From assembly GCA_046538945.1 (NCBI GenBank), contig JBKHHW010000122.1, forward strand, positions 1 to 9,025: a stretch of DNA of 9,025 bases. Direction: 5' to 3'. This document shows, piece by piece, positions 1 to 7,827 of this stretch. The translations under genes were made by a program, and so were the position numbers. The first letter of the stretch is position 1. Each line of letters begins with the position of its first letter. The notes below the pieces were generated by a model, which was given only the letters and a program-made list of their open reading frames with translations, was not told the DNA's origin and did not search any database. This DNA is from JAEZKC01 sp046538945 (GTDB taxonomy: Bacteria > Fibrobacterota > Chitinivibrionia > Chitinivibrionales > Chitinispirillaceae).

Positions 1-63
1 GTTCAAGGTTCAACGTTCAAGGTTCAACGTTCAAGGTTCAACGTTCAAGGTTCAAGGTTCAAG
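1..63. repeat. Tandem array of nine 7-base units (GTTCAAG / GTTCAAC)
   Basis: Nine exact 7-base units stand head to tail, differing only in the last base, in the order G, C, G, C, G, C, G, G, G. The first six therefore also read as three copies of a 14-base unit. The array probably continues past the left edge, since base 1 starts a full unit. It ends four bases before the RNase G stop codon. GTTCAAC is a near-palindrome (GTT-N-AAC), but no stable long hairpin is evident. On the minus strand each unit contains TGA. Because 7 is not a multiple of 3, stops fall in all three minus frames within 21 bases, whereas the plus strand of the array has no stop in any frame. It looks like an intergenic simple-repeat (VNTR-type) array; its function is unknown. 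Confidence 0.95.
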
Positions 64-67
64 GACC

Positions 68-1597
68 TTAGAGCCCCTCTTCGTGAAGACTTCCCCCGGG
101 AATCTCCTTGAAACTGAACTCATCCTGGTCGTACTCTTCATTCTCCACCACTTTGAGCGTGCAGTTATGCTCCTTTTCAAGCATCCCCTTCACCGCCCCC
201 CTGTCTTTGTTTAGATAGGCAGAGACTGCAGGGTGCACCAACACGGTTATGGTGGAGGGCTTCTTATGAGCTCTTCTCAGGTCCCGGTCAATTCTGGCAG
301 TCACCGTCTCGGGCGAAAAGATCCACCCCAACCCACCACAGGCATGGCATACATCGGTAAAGAATTCCTGAAGCTCGGGACGCACCCTTTTGCGGGTTAT
401 CTCCATAAGGCAGAATTTCGACAAGCCGGTTGAAGCTGTTGCGGAGGGGTCTGCATCCAGAGCCTTGCGCATGGCGACCTCGATTTTCCTGCGGTTCTCC
501 ATACTCTGCATATCTATGAAATCAACCACTATCAGTCCCCCGATATCCCGCAGCCGCAGCTGACGGCATATCTCTCCAACTGCGTCAATATTGGTCTTGA
601 AGATCGTCTCCTCAAGATTGCTTTTACCCACATTTCTCCCGGTATTCACGTCGATGGCAACCAGGGCCTCTGTGCGGTCGATCAGAATGTATCCCCCGCT
701 CTTAAGCCACACTTTTCGCTTCAAGAGACGCTCAAGGTCCTTTTCGATATTGAACTTGTCGAAAAGGGGCATTTTATCTTTATAGAAAACCACCCTTTTG
801 CTTAGCGCGGGCGACAGGGCCTCGACGTAACTGAGAACGTCCCTGTAGTCCTCCTTCTGATCGACATACACCTCGGTAACATCCTCGGAGAAAAGATCGC
901 GTATGACCCTCGTTGTGATCCCCAGCTCCCTGTGCACCATCTTTATGCCCGTACCCTTCAGAGCCTCGCTCTGAGTTTTACGCCAGGCATCAAGCAGCAT
1001 ATGAATCTCCTTAACAAACTCATCCTCGGAAACTTTCAGTCCGATCGTACGCACAATAAAACCCACTCCCGGGGGCTTTATCTGGGAGATGAGCTTCTTG
1101 AGTTTCGCCCGTTTGGCCATATCGTGGGTCTTTTTGGAAACTCCGATAAAGTCCGTATCTGGAACCAGGACCAGAAAACGCCCGGCGAGACTGATCTGAG
1201 TTGTAATTTTGGCCCCTTTGGTGCCGATAGGCTCTTTGGCGACCTGTACCAGGATCTCCTGCCCCACCTCGAGCACCTTTTCTATAGGGATACGGGGAAC
1301 CTTCCCCCTCTTTGAAACCCCCTGTCCGAAGTAACGATCCATGAGCTCGTCACCCTGCTCCAGAAGCAGCGACGGGTCGACATCCGCGGCATGAAGAAAA
1401 GCGCACTTTTCAAGACCTATATCCACAAATGCGGCCTGAATACCGGGAAGAATGGAAGTCACCTTGCCTCTATATATATTTCCCACCAGCCTGAAATAAT
1501 CAGGCCGCTCAACAACCAACTCCACCACCTTGTCATTTTCCAGAAGCGCAGCACGCTTTTCTGTAGGTGTGGCGTTAAAAAGTATCTTTTTGTTCAT
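68..1597 (-). CDS. rng: Ribonuclease G/E family endoribonuclease (Rne/Rng)
   Basis: This is a cytoplasmic, metal-dependent endoribonuclease of the RNase E/G family, which cuts single-stranded RNA in rRNA maturation and mRNA decay. The 509 residues match RNase G or the catalytic half of RNase E; there is no long degradosome scaffold tail. Visible parts are an S1-type RNA-binding region at about 38-140 (GNIYRGKV...), a 5'-end sensor motif IVRT at 181-184, and two DNase I-like catalytic motifs, AIDVNTG (D316) and VVDFIDM (D359). The zinc-link CHACGG has cysteines 417 and 420, used for dimerisation. The C-terminal part includes VLVHPAVSAYL (about 452-462) and an acidic tail. The ATG at 1597 lies 11 bases after the sprA stop codon with only a weak purine stretch before it, so co-transcription with sprA is likely. 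RNase G rather than E is inferred from length. Intact, with no missing key residue seen. Confidence 0.95.
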   Translation of the reverse strand: MNKKILFNATPTEKRAALLENDKVVELVVERPDYFRLVGNIYRGKVTSILPGIQAAFVDIGLEKCAFLHAADVDPSLLLEQGDELMDRYFGQGVSKRGKVPRIPIEKVLEVGQEILVQVAKEPIGTKGAKITTQISLAGRFLVLVPDTDFIGVSKKTHDMAKRAKLKKLISQIKPPGVGFIVRTIGLKVSEDEFVKEIHMLLDAWRKTQSEALKGTGIKMVHRELGITTRVIRDLFSEDVTEVYVDQKEDYRDVLSYVEALSPALSKRVVFYKDKMPLFDKFNIEKDLERLLKRKVWLKSGGYILIDRTEALVAIDVNTGRNVGKSNLEETIFKTNIDAVGEICRQLRLRDIGGLIVVDFIDMQSMENRRKIEVAMRKALDADPSATASTGLSKFCLMEITRKRVRPELQEFFTDVCHACGGLGWIFSPETVTARIDRDLRRAHKKPSTITVLVHPAVSAYLNKDRGAVKGMLEKEHNCTLKVVENEEYDQDEFSFKEIPGGSLHEEGL

Positions 1598-1608
1598 AAT
1601 GGCGTATC

Positions 1609-4600
1609 TTAGAATTTCACTCTGACTATAATATCAAAGCCCTGATTATTGGTTTCCACACCATTTGAAGTCCTATGACTTCCGGTGTATTTGAATTCTC
1701 CATCCACATTCTGGGTAAAATCATAATTAACATAGGGCGAATATCTCAATTCGCCTTCATGCGGCTCAGTCCTCATCTCTTCTTCCGACAGCCTCTGCCG
1801 CTCAGTCTTGTTCTGATTTATTTCCAGCCCCATGCGGGTTTTGCCCTGCACAGGTATAACCCAGTTAAACAATTTAATTTCCCGTAAGCCGCTAGTCTTA
1901 GTAATTTCGTAACTAAGGTTAAAAATATGGGAGCTTCTTTCCGTAATCTCTTTGGATATAAGCAGTCCCTTCTGATCCTCTTTTCCGACACTTTCAGATA
2001 ATGCTCTGCTATTACTGTGCCGATAGTTGAAGGAGATCGGCCATTTCTTAACCATCCCATCAACACCCACCAAAGGTGAAAATTCAAGACTGCTGGTATT
2101 ATCTGTCCGCCCCCTCAGCTCCTTTCTGGTTTCCATGTAATTCATCGAGGAAGTCAGCTTGAAACGGGATGTGTGCGTTTTTATGAATGCAATCTTTTCC
2201 AGCAGGTCGGAGCTGGCATTAGCCCTGATCTCAGGGAAAACGATGGTTGTATCTATGTAATTGGAATCAGGTCTGGCTCTGAATTCCCTGCCCCAGCCTA
2301 TGGAGATATTGTTGATCCGTATCTTCAACGGATCGGGCAGATTGAAACTGGTGGAAATCCGTGTGCTCCAGTTACCAGTCGCCTGATCGTTTTTATAAAG
2401 TTCCCGGTCGACTCCTTGCGCCTCCCGGTAATCCATTGCCCCCAATTTACTACTATCCATCCTGGCCCAGAAATGATCATCAGGCCCACGATCAAGTCCA
2501 AGCTGGTATTTCAGGAACTTGAGTTTTCCCATATCGGCAGTGTCGCCAAGAAAGGAGGAACTGAGATAATTGTTCGTCAGGTCGGTTGTGACATCGTAAT
2601 CCAGATTGATGCTCCTGAACCCGAAACTCTTCACCCCTTTGCCAAACCAGCCGAAAACACCTCCCAAAGCAGGAATCTTCGCGAACTCGTCGAAAAAATC
2701 ATTCAGATGAAACGTGTTCCTGAATCTTAAAGAGGTATGCACATTGGAATTTATGTAATCGGTACTGTCCGATTCTCTGGAAGCACGAGTTCCGGTGTAA
2801 TCGGCAGAATAGTCAGCTGTATGAGTAAGCCAGTCGAAAAACTGCGGGGCAAGACGCAGTGAAGCACTCTGGGTTCTCCGATCCTCACCTTTCAGAATCC
2901 AGTACTTCTCCCAAGCCTCGTCACTGCTGAAAACGATGCTGTCGCTCATTAAAGCTTCCCATGGCGACAGCCCCGCAGAAGAAAGGTCCCGTTCGACATT
3001 CACCGAATAGCTCAGATTGATCAGAGGATCAAAGGGAGAGTAGTCCAGCCTCATACCATGACGCAGGTCAAAAGTCTGCCTCTTGTGATCATTCACATTC
3101 AAAAAGGGATCACTCTGCTTTTCTGTCCTGTGAACAACGTCGGCCAGGTCGAAAGCGAGTGTGGACGGGAGCAGATTGAGCTTGTAGTTCCTGTAAAGCG
3201 CAGGGACCCATTTGGCTTGATTGAAAGGCCTCCACACAGTCCAGGAGGGCGGATCGCGGGGGCTGAGATCGTATTTGAGTTTACCGGTGACTGATTTGAC
3301 TGTATCTATTCTGACATAATCAGCGCTGTCGGGGTTCTCGTGAGGGCCCTTTGCGGTCTGGCTAGCGGTCATGTTATAACTCAGGTCGGTAGTGATGCGG
3401 TCGACAGTCAGATTGACCAGAGGATTTTTGGAGGTCTGACTTTTTGAAAAGGATGTGTAGGCGTTTTGAGAAGTCGAAAACGTCTGAAATCGTTCCGCCC
3501 TGGTAGTGTCCGTGTCTGCTTCTCTGCCGAGCATCATATTCATGGCGTCGGAGGCCATATCGGTAAGTTTGTCAGGTGAGCCGTCATCATCTAAAAGGAA
3601 AACGTCTGAATTGGGTTTTATGGTGGGTCTTGATACCGACCCGCTGACTGAACCGCCCACGGGTATGGACACTCCCCAGGATTCGGGAAGGAATTTGTCA
3701 AGCTTCATGCTGGCATTGACATTCCCGGACAAGTCGCTTCTGTCTGCCATTCCCACCGCCTCCTGAGTCATCGTGCGGAAATCACCTTCGGTGTAATCAA
3801 CGCCGGTGCTAAACGACATGAAATCAGCCCACTGTGTGCGAAGATCCGTTCTGGCAGCCCAGCCGTTGAGTTTTCTTGATCCGATGGTTTTTAGTTCATT
3901 GACCCACAACTCCCCCTCGACAGGACTCAGATTCCCATCCTCATCCCGCATGACACCCACAGCCATATAACTGATGGATGAAAAGTTGGGCCTTTTCATC
4001 GCCGGGGCCCTGATACGCAACCGTCCGTCGGGACTGACTGTATCTATGGGCATATTGGGCTGATCAGCTTGAAGCTTCATATCCGAAAGCTCCTGAAGAC
4101 TGATTTTGATTTCATTTCTCCATCCGCTTCTTATCGGACCACGATACTCGTAAAAGGTGGAGTCATCGGTTCCGAATCGGAAGATGAACTTCACATCATC
4201 ACTGTAGGAGACATCGCCGTGAACCTGAAGAGAAAGAGAGTCGTAACCGGTGATATTCTGGGGGTAGACATTCATGTTTTTACGCACAAGAGCGGTATCA
4301 CCGGGAAGAAGATCGGAAAAACGCAGTCTGAGAGAGCTTTCTTCAGGAGTTGCTTCGCCTGCTTCACGTCTGACAAAACGGTCATCCACGCTGTTGAAAT
4401 AGACGGAATCCTCCTGATTGCTGATACTCGAAGCCTCGATCTTCTGCTTAGCGGTGGAATCTGATCCGGTTTCCGCCTCCCACTCGTTTCCCACAATTTC
4501 CATTTCCGCTATAAGCAGCTGATGTTCTCTTGTGATGTTTTCGGGGGCAAAATCATGCCATACCAGCCGCACCCCGCCCATTTTCCTCCAATCGGGAGAA

Positions 4601-7600
4601 TTCACACTGTCCCGCAACCCTTCAATGAGCTCTTTGAGGGGAATGCGATAGAATCTCCAGCCGGAATTTTCCACAACTCTTGCTTTCCGGTCAATGAATT
4701 CCGATTCGACATCGTCCAGATCTATTGTATAGGAGTAATACTTCTCATCCAGACTGATCTGACCGATCCCGTCATCGTTGATATCCTCGGTATCGTATTT
4801 TTTGTTGTTCTCTGTACGGTTGGCAAAACGGTAATTTTCCGTATGATCCTGGCTGTATTCCTTGTAGTTGTCGCCAGCGGGGTCATCCGGATTTTTCAGC
4901 CGGGGATCACCTGAATAAAGAGTGTCCCATCCGCTCAGATCCTCTTTGGGGATGAGGTAGAATTCTCTCTCGTCCCTTACCCCGTCCAGGCCCTTGTCGA
5001 GTTTATCAAGCTTGCTGTAATCATCTTCCATCAGCGAGTCCTCGAAATCGAATCTGCCGTTTGGCGGCCCCCCGTTCCGGACCTGATCCTCGTTGAAAAC
5101 ACCTATCTGAATGGTGATTTTCCCCTTTTTGCCCCTGCCCGCGCCGTCCGGCCTGACAAGGAAATCGAAATAACGGGCCCTTTCAAGATTCAATCCGTTC
5201 CTGTAGAAGGAAGTGGTTATGGAGGCATAAGCATTTTCAAACCGCTGAGCGTAGTCCGGATGTCCCGGGGTGGCGTGCAGACGGAAAATATCAATCAGAT
5301 TGTCCGAGCTGGTTATTCTCCTTTCATTGGGATCTTTTTTCCAGATGGAATACTTGTTCACCTTGTTCAGAGAATCGTTGGAAAGGGGTCTGAACCAGTA
5401 AAAGTCCCACGCCGGTGGACGATTGACAATACTGTCGCCGCTGAAAGGGAAATGGGAAGGATGCCACATGGATTCATGGAGACTGAGAGAGTGGCTTTCC
5501 TTGGCCCGTTCGAAATCGTCCAGATACGCAGTTCCACCTTTGGTTGTATTGGGGTTCATGCGGCTGTGAACCACCTCCAGGCCGAAATCGGCGGAAGAGG
5601 ACTGCTTGGTTCTTACAAGAGGAAGCAGGTCCACAGCCCTGGTCATCCACTCGGGTTCGAAATCCAGTTTCGTGTTGAAGCTGAGGTGAAGTTTGCTGAA
5701 TGGCTCATTTTCCAGTTGTGGAATATCGTTGCTGGATGAGGCTACATCCTGATAGAGCAGATTCATGGCAGCAAAAGAATTATCACTTATAAAAGGGAGC
5801 TTCACCTCTCCGCGGATTCCCGCGAAGACCTTCTTTTCAAGCACGAAATCTGATTCCCGCTGGTAGGTTATGGTGACCGATTCGGCGGACCTGGCGGCAG
5901 GAGAGAGCAGCTCGAGAACGCCCATGGTGTAGTCGAGCGCATAGTCTACACCCTCCTCGAGAACTTTTCCAGACCTGGTCTTCACGACCACGGTTCCCTC
6001 CATTATGTTCCAGCCGAGATTGTCAAAGGTAGTCGATTTGGAGGTACCGGTCATCCGCATTCCAAACTTGGTTATGTAGTCCTGGGTTATGGTGGTGGTT
6101 GTTCTTCCGTAATTATAGATGGTCGAATCGGCCATTTCTCCCAGAGCCGGGCTGGCAAAGGGCTCGTTTCCATTCTGTGAAGGGCCGTAGGGTGGAAGAA
6201 TAAGATAGCCGTTTTCAATGTCGAAAATATCGTTTCTATCAAGGCGTGGTTTTCCATCTCTGGTCAAACCGAGCACATCGGAAAGAAGCTTGTCTTCACT
6301 ATTCTGCCATATGGTGTCAGCCGGACGCTCCGGATCGATGTGATAGACTTCAACCTTGAACTTCTGGGCATCGAAGTTGCCGGGGAGCCGATAAACATTT
6401 CTCCACATCAGTCCGAATGCCTCATGTTCACGGCTTTCCATTCCATCCATATCAATCGGCTTGAGCACCGAGAGAGAATGCATGGTTTCGTTGCCCGATG
6501 AAGCAGGCGGGACATATTCTCCCTTTTTTATAGTACCGTCGAAGGATTCCATAGTTATGGCAATGCAGCGATCATTACTGACCCGCACCGAATCATAAAA
6601 ACGTATCCACCCCTCGCTTGCGTCCAGATAGTAGTGTTCATCCTGACGGAGAAGCTCGAAATCAACCGGGTCACCGTTGACTTCTGCCCTATAGGTTCGG
6701 GTGTTTGTGTTCTTTCCCGCGCTTATCTGACGGAACACCTGGAGCTGCTTTACCTGAGGCGGGTCTTCGGAGTTGTCGGGGTCCTGGAGGTTGTACTTCT
6801 GGTTGTAGAATCTTCTGTAAAGAGTATCCAGGAAAAAATACCGGTTCTCCTCTATCTCCAGTTCACTTAAAGGCCTGCTGTTGTTTGGATCGTTTTTCCC
6901 TCCCAGCTCCTTTGATATCGCCTCGCCCTGTTCATGGCTTGCAATAGTAGTCAGCATAAGCGGTCCGAACTTCGACCTCAGTTTTATCCCGAACAGACCA
7001 TCCGCCTTTTCCGAATAACCCGAAAGATCGGTACCGGGCATGCTGAAATCTGTATACCCGGCGGTGATTTCCTGAATGATCTCATCCTCAAGCTCACCCG
7101 GGGTGGATTCCTTGTATTCTATTTTGAAATTCTTGAGAGGATCATCGGTCATATCAAAACCGCTGTTTCGGCTATGGGTGATGTTTATATTGATCAGCCG
7201 CCCTACACTTCCGTTTATTCTGAAATCGTAATTGTTGTCAAAGACCAGACCGCTGGATCTGGACTCATCCGACAGAAGTTCACCATTGGCCTTTAATTCC
7301 TGACTTTCATAGCCGATAGTAATCTCGAGTGCTCCGCTGATTGTCAAACGGGGCGGCTCCTTGCCCAGAAGTCTCTGGGCCCAGGGCGGATAATGCACCG
7401 CAAGCTCCCACTGAAGCTTGGGACTGGACTTGTCCGTTACAGCCCTTCTGGTTTCGGGGCTGAGATTCCGGTACCAGTTATTTACAAAGGAATGATACCT
7501 TCCCGCAAGAATATAGTCGTTCATTTCACCGTAATGATATGTCCAGACAGAATTACCCAGTGAATCCCGACTGAGAAAAGTGATCTGTCTGTTTTCGAAA

Positions 7601-7827
7601 TTGATGATGGCGGTATCAGAAAAAAGTGTGGAATTCAATTTCAAAAGACGCGGATTAGGATCAGTCAGCAGACTGCCGTAAGCGGATTTAAAAGGTGAGT
7701 GAAAGCCGTGGATACGGGGAGGGTCATGCTTCAGGCCCTGGGAAAAAAGAGAAAGACACAGTAAAAACAGCAGTATGCCCGGTTTGTAAATATTGGTCCG
7801 CAATTTAAGGTCTGCTCCCTTTTTCAT
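1609..7827 (-). CDS. sprA: SprA-like type IX secretion outer-membrane translocon
   Basis: This very large secreted outer-membrane protein (2,072 residues) resembles SprA/Sov, the single-chain giant beta-barrel that moves folded T9SS cargo across the outer membrane. The N-terminus has a signal peptide with hydrophobic core ILLFLLCLSLF at 19-29 after basic residues. SprA-type signatures recognised by eye are the region around 250-300 (ITAGYTDFSMPG; GLFGIKLRSKFGPL), LDFEPEWMTRAVDLLPLV at 721-738 and GGTAYLDDFE at 764-773. A soluble Asp/Asn-rich stretch (about 910-1035) includes DINDDG. From about 1320 onward the sequence is dominated by alternating, Tyr/Ser/Asn-rich amphipathic strands, ending VRVKF with the terminal aromatic residue typical of outer-membrane barrels. 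It is somewhat shorter than Flavobacterium SprA (about 2,400). The ATG at 7827 lacks a clear ribosome site; a TTG at 7803-7801 (codon 9) is a serious alternative start that still keeps the signal peptide. No frameshift is seen. PorV, Plug and GldKLMN are not in this window. Confidence 0.9.
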   Translation of the reverse strand: MKKGADLKLRTNIYKPGILLFLLCLSLFSQGLKHDPPRIHGFHSPFKSAYGSLLTDPNPRLLKLNSTLFSDTAIINFENRQITFLSRDSLGNSVWTYHYGEMNDYILAGRYHSFVNNWYRNLSPETRRAVTDKSSPKLQWELAVHYPPWAQRLLGKEPPRLTISGALEITIGYESQELKANGELLSDESRSSGLVFDNNYDFRINGSVGRLININITHSRNSGFDMTDDPLKNFKIEYKESTPGELEDEIIQEITAGYTDFSMPGTDLSGYSEKADGLFGIKLRSKFGPLMLTTIASHEQGEAISKELGGKNDPNNSRPLSELEIEENRYFFLDTLYRRFYNQKYNLQDPDNSEDPPQVKQLQVFRQISAGKNTNTRTYRAEVNGDPVDFELLRQDEHYYLDASEGWIRFYDSVRVSNDRCIAITMESFDGTIKKGEYVPPASSGNETMHSLSVLKPIDMDGMESREHEAFGLMWRNVYRLPGNFDAQKFKVEVYHIDPERPADTIWQNSEDKLLSDVLGLTRDGKPRLDRNDIFDIENGYLILPPYGPSQNGNEPFASPALGEMADSTIYNYGRTTTTITQDYITKFGMRMTGTSKSTTFDNLGWNIMEGTVVVKTRSGKVLEEGVDYALDYTMGVLELLSPAARSAESVTITYQRESDFVLEKKVFAGIRGEVKLPFISDNSFAAMNLLYQDVASSSNDIPQLENEPFSKLHLSFNTKLDFEPEWMTRAVDLLPLVRTKQSSSADFGLEVVHSRMNPNTTKGGTAYLDDFERAKESHSLSLHESMWHPSHFPFSGDSIVNRPPAWDFYWFRPLSNDSLNKVNKYSIWKKDPNERRITSSDNLIDIFRLHATPGHPDYAQRFENAYASITTSFYRNGLNLERARYFDFLVRPDGAGRGKKGKITIQIGVFNEDQVRNGGPPNGRFDFEDSLMEDDYSKLDKLDKGLDGVRDEREFYLIPKEDLSGWDTLYSGDPRLKNPDDPAGDNYKEYSQDHTENYRFANRTENNKKYDTEDINDDGIGQISLDEKYYSYTIDLDDVESEFIDRKARVVENSGWRFYRIPLKELIEGLRDSVNSPDWRKMGGVRLVWHDFAPENITREHQLLIAEMEIVGNEWEAETGSDSTAKQKIEASSISNQEDSVYFNSVDDRFVRREAGEATPEESSLRLRFSDLLPGDTALVRKNMNVYPQNITGYDSLSLQVHGDVSYSDDVKFIFRFGTDDSTFYEYRGPIRSGWRNEIKISLQELSDMKLQADQPNMPIDTVSPDGRLRIRAPAMKRPNFSSISYMAVGVMRDEDGNLSPVEGELWVNELKTIGSRKLNGWAARTDLRTQWADFMSFSTGVDYTEGDFRTMTQEAVGMADRSDLSGNVNASMKLDKFLPESWGVSIPVGGSVSGSVSRPTIKPNSDVFLLDDDGSPDKLTDMASDAMNMMLGREADTDTTRAERFQTFSTSQNAYTSFSKSQTSKNPLVNLTVDRITTDLSYNMTASQTAKGPHENPDSADYVRIDTVKSVTGKLKYDLSPRDPPSWTVWRPFNQAKWVPALYRNYKLNLLPSTLAFDLADVVHRTEKQSDPFLNVNDHKRQTFDLRHGMRLDYSPFDPLINLSYSVNVERDLSSAGLSPWEALMSDSIVFSSDEAWEKYWILKGEDRRTQSASLRLAPQFFDWLTHTADYSADYTGTRASRESDSTDYINSNVHTSLRFRNTFHLNDFFDEFAKIPALGGVFGWFGKGVKSFGFRSINLDYDVTTDLTNNYLSSSFLGDTADMGKLKFLKYQLGLDRGPDDHFWARMDSSKLGAMDYREAQGVDRELYKNDQATGNWSTRISTSFNLPDPLKIRINNISIGWGREFRARPDSNYIDTTIVFPEIRANASSDLLEKIAFIKTHTSRFKLTSSMNYMETRKELRGRTDNTSSLEFSPLVGVDGMVKKWPISFNYRHSNSRALSESVGKEDQKGLLISKEITERSSHIFNLSYEITKTSGLREIKLFNWVIPVQGKTRMGLEINQNKTERQRLSEEEMRTEPHEGELRYSPYVNYDFTQNVDGEFKYTGSHRTSNGVETNNQGFDIIVRVKF

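Noticed and set aside
1..63. CRISPR array
   Set aside because: Units are 7 bases with no spacers; this is a simple tandem repeat.
61..69. Short palindrome AAGG-A-CCTT at the RNase G stop as a terminator
   Set aside because: The stem is only four base pairs with a one-base centre and is not followed by a T-run on the minus strand, so it cannot be a rho-independent terminator.
2173..2730. Plus-strand open frame of 185 codons
   Set aside because: Antisense to the beta-barrel part of the SprA-like gene, with no family motif or ribosome site; best explained as a composition shadow.
5260..5739. Plus-strand open frame of 159 codons
   Set aside because: Antisense to the region encoding conserved SprA motifs (the WMTRAVDLLP and YLDDFE region), so conservation belongs to the minus strand.
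7742..7771. Lipoprotein signal for the SprA-like protein
   Set aside because: The cysteine in the hydrophobic core is preceded by FLL, which does not fit the lipobox pattern of small residues before cysteine; an ordinary signal peptide is more likely.
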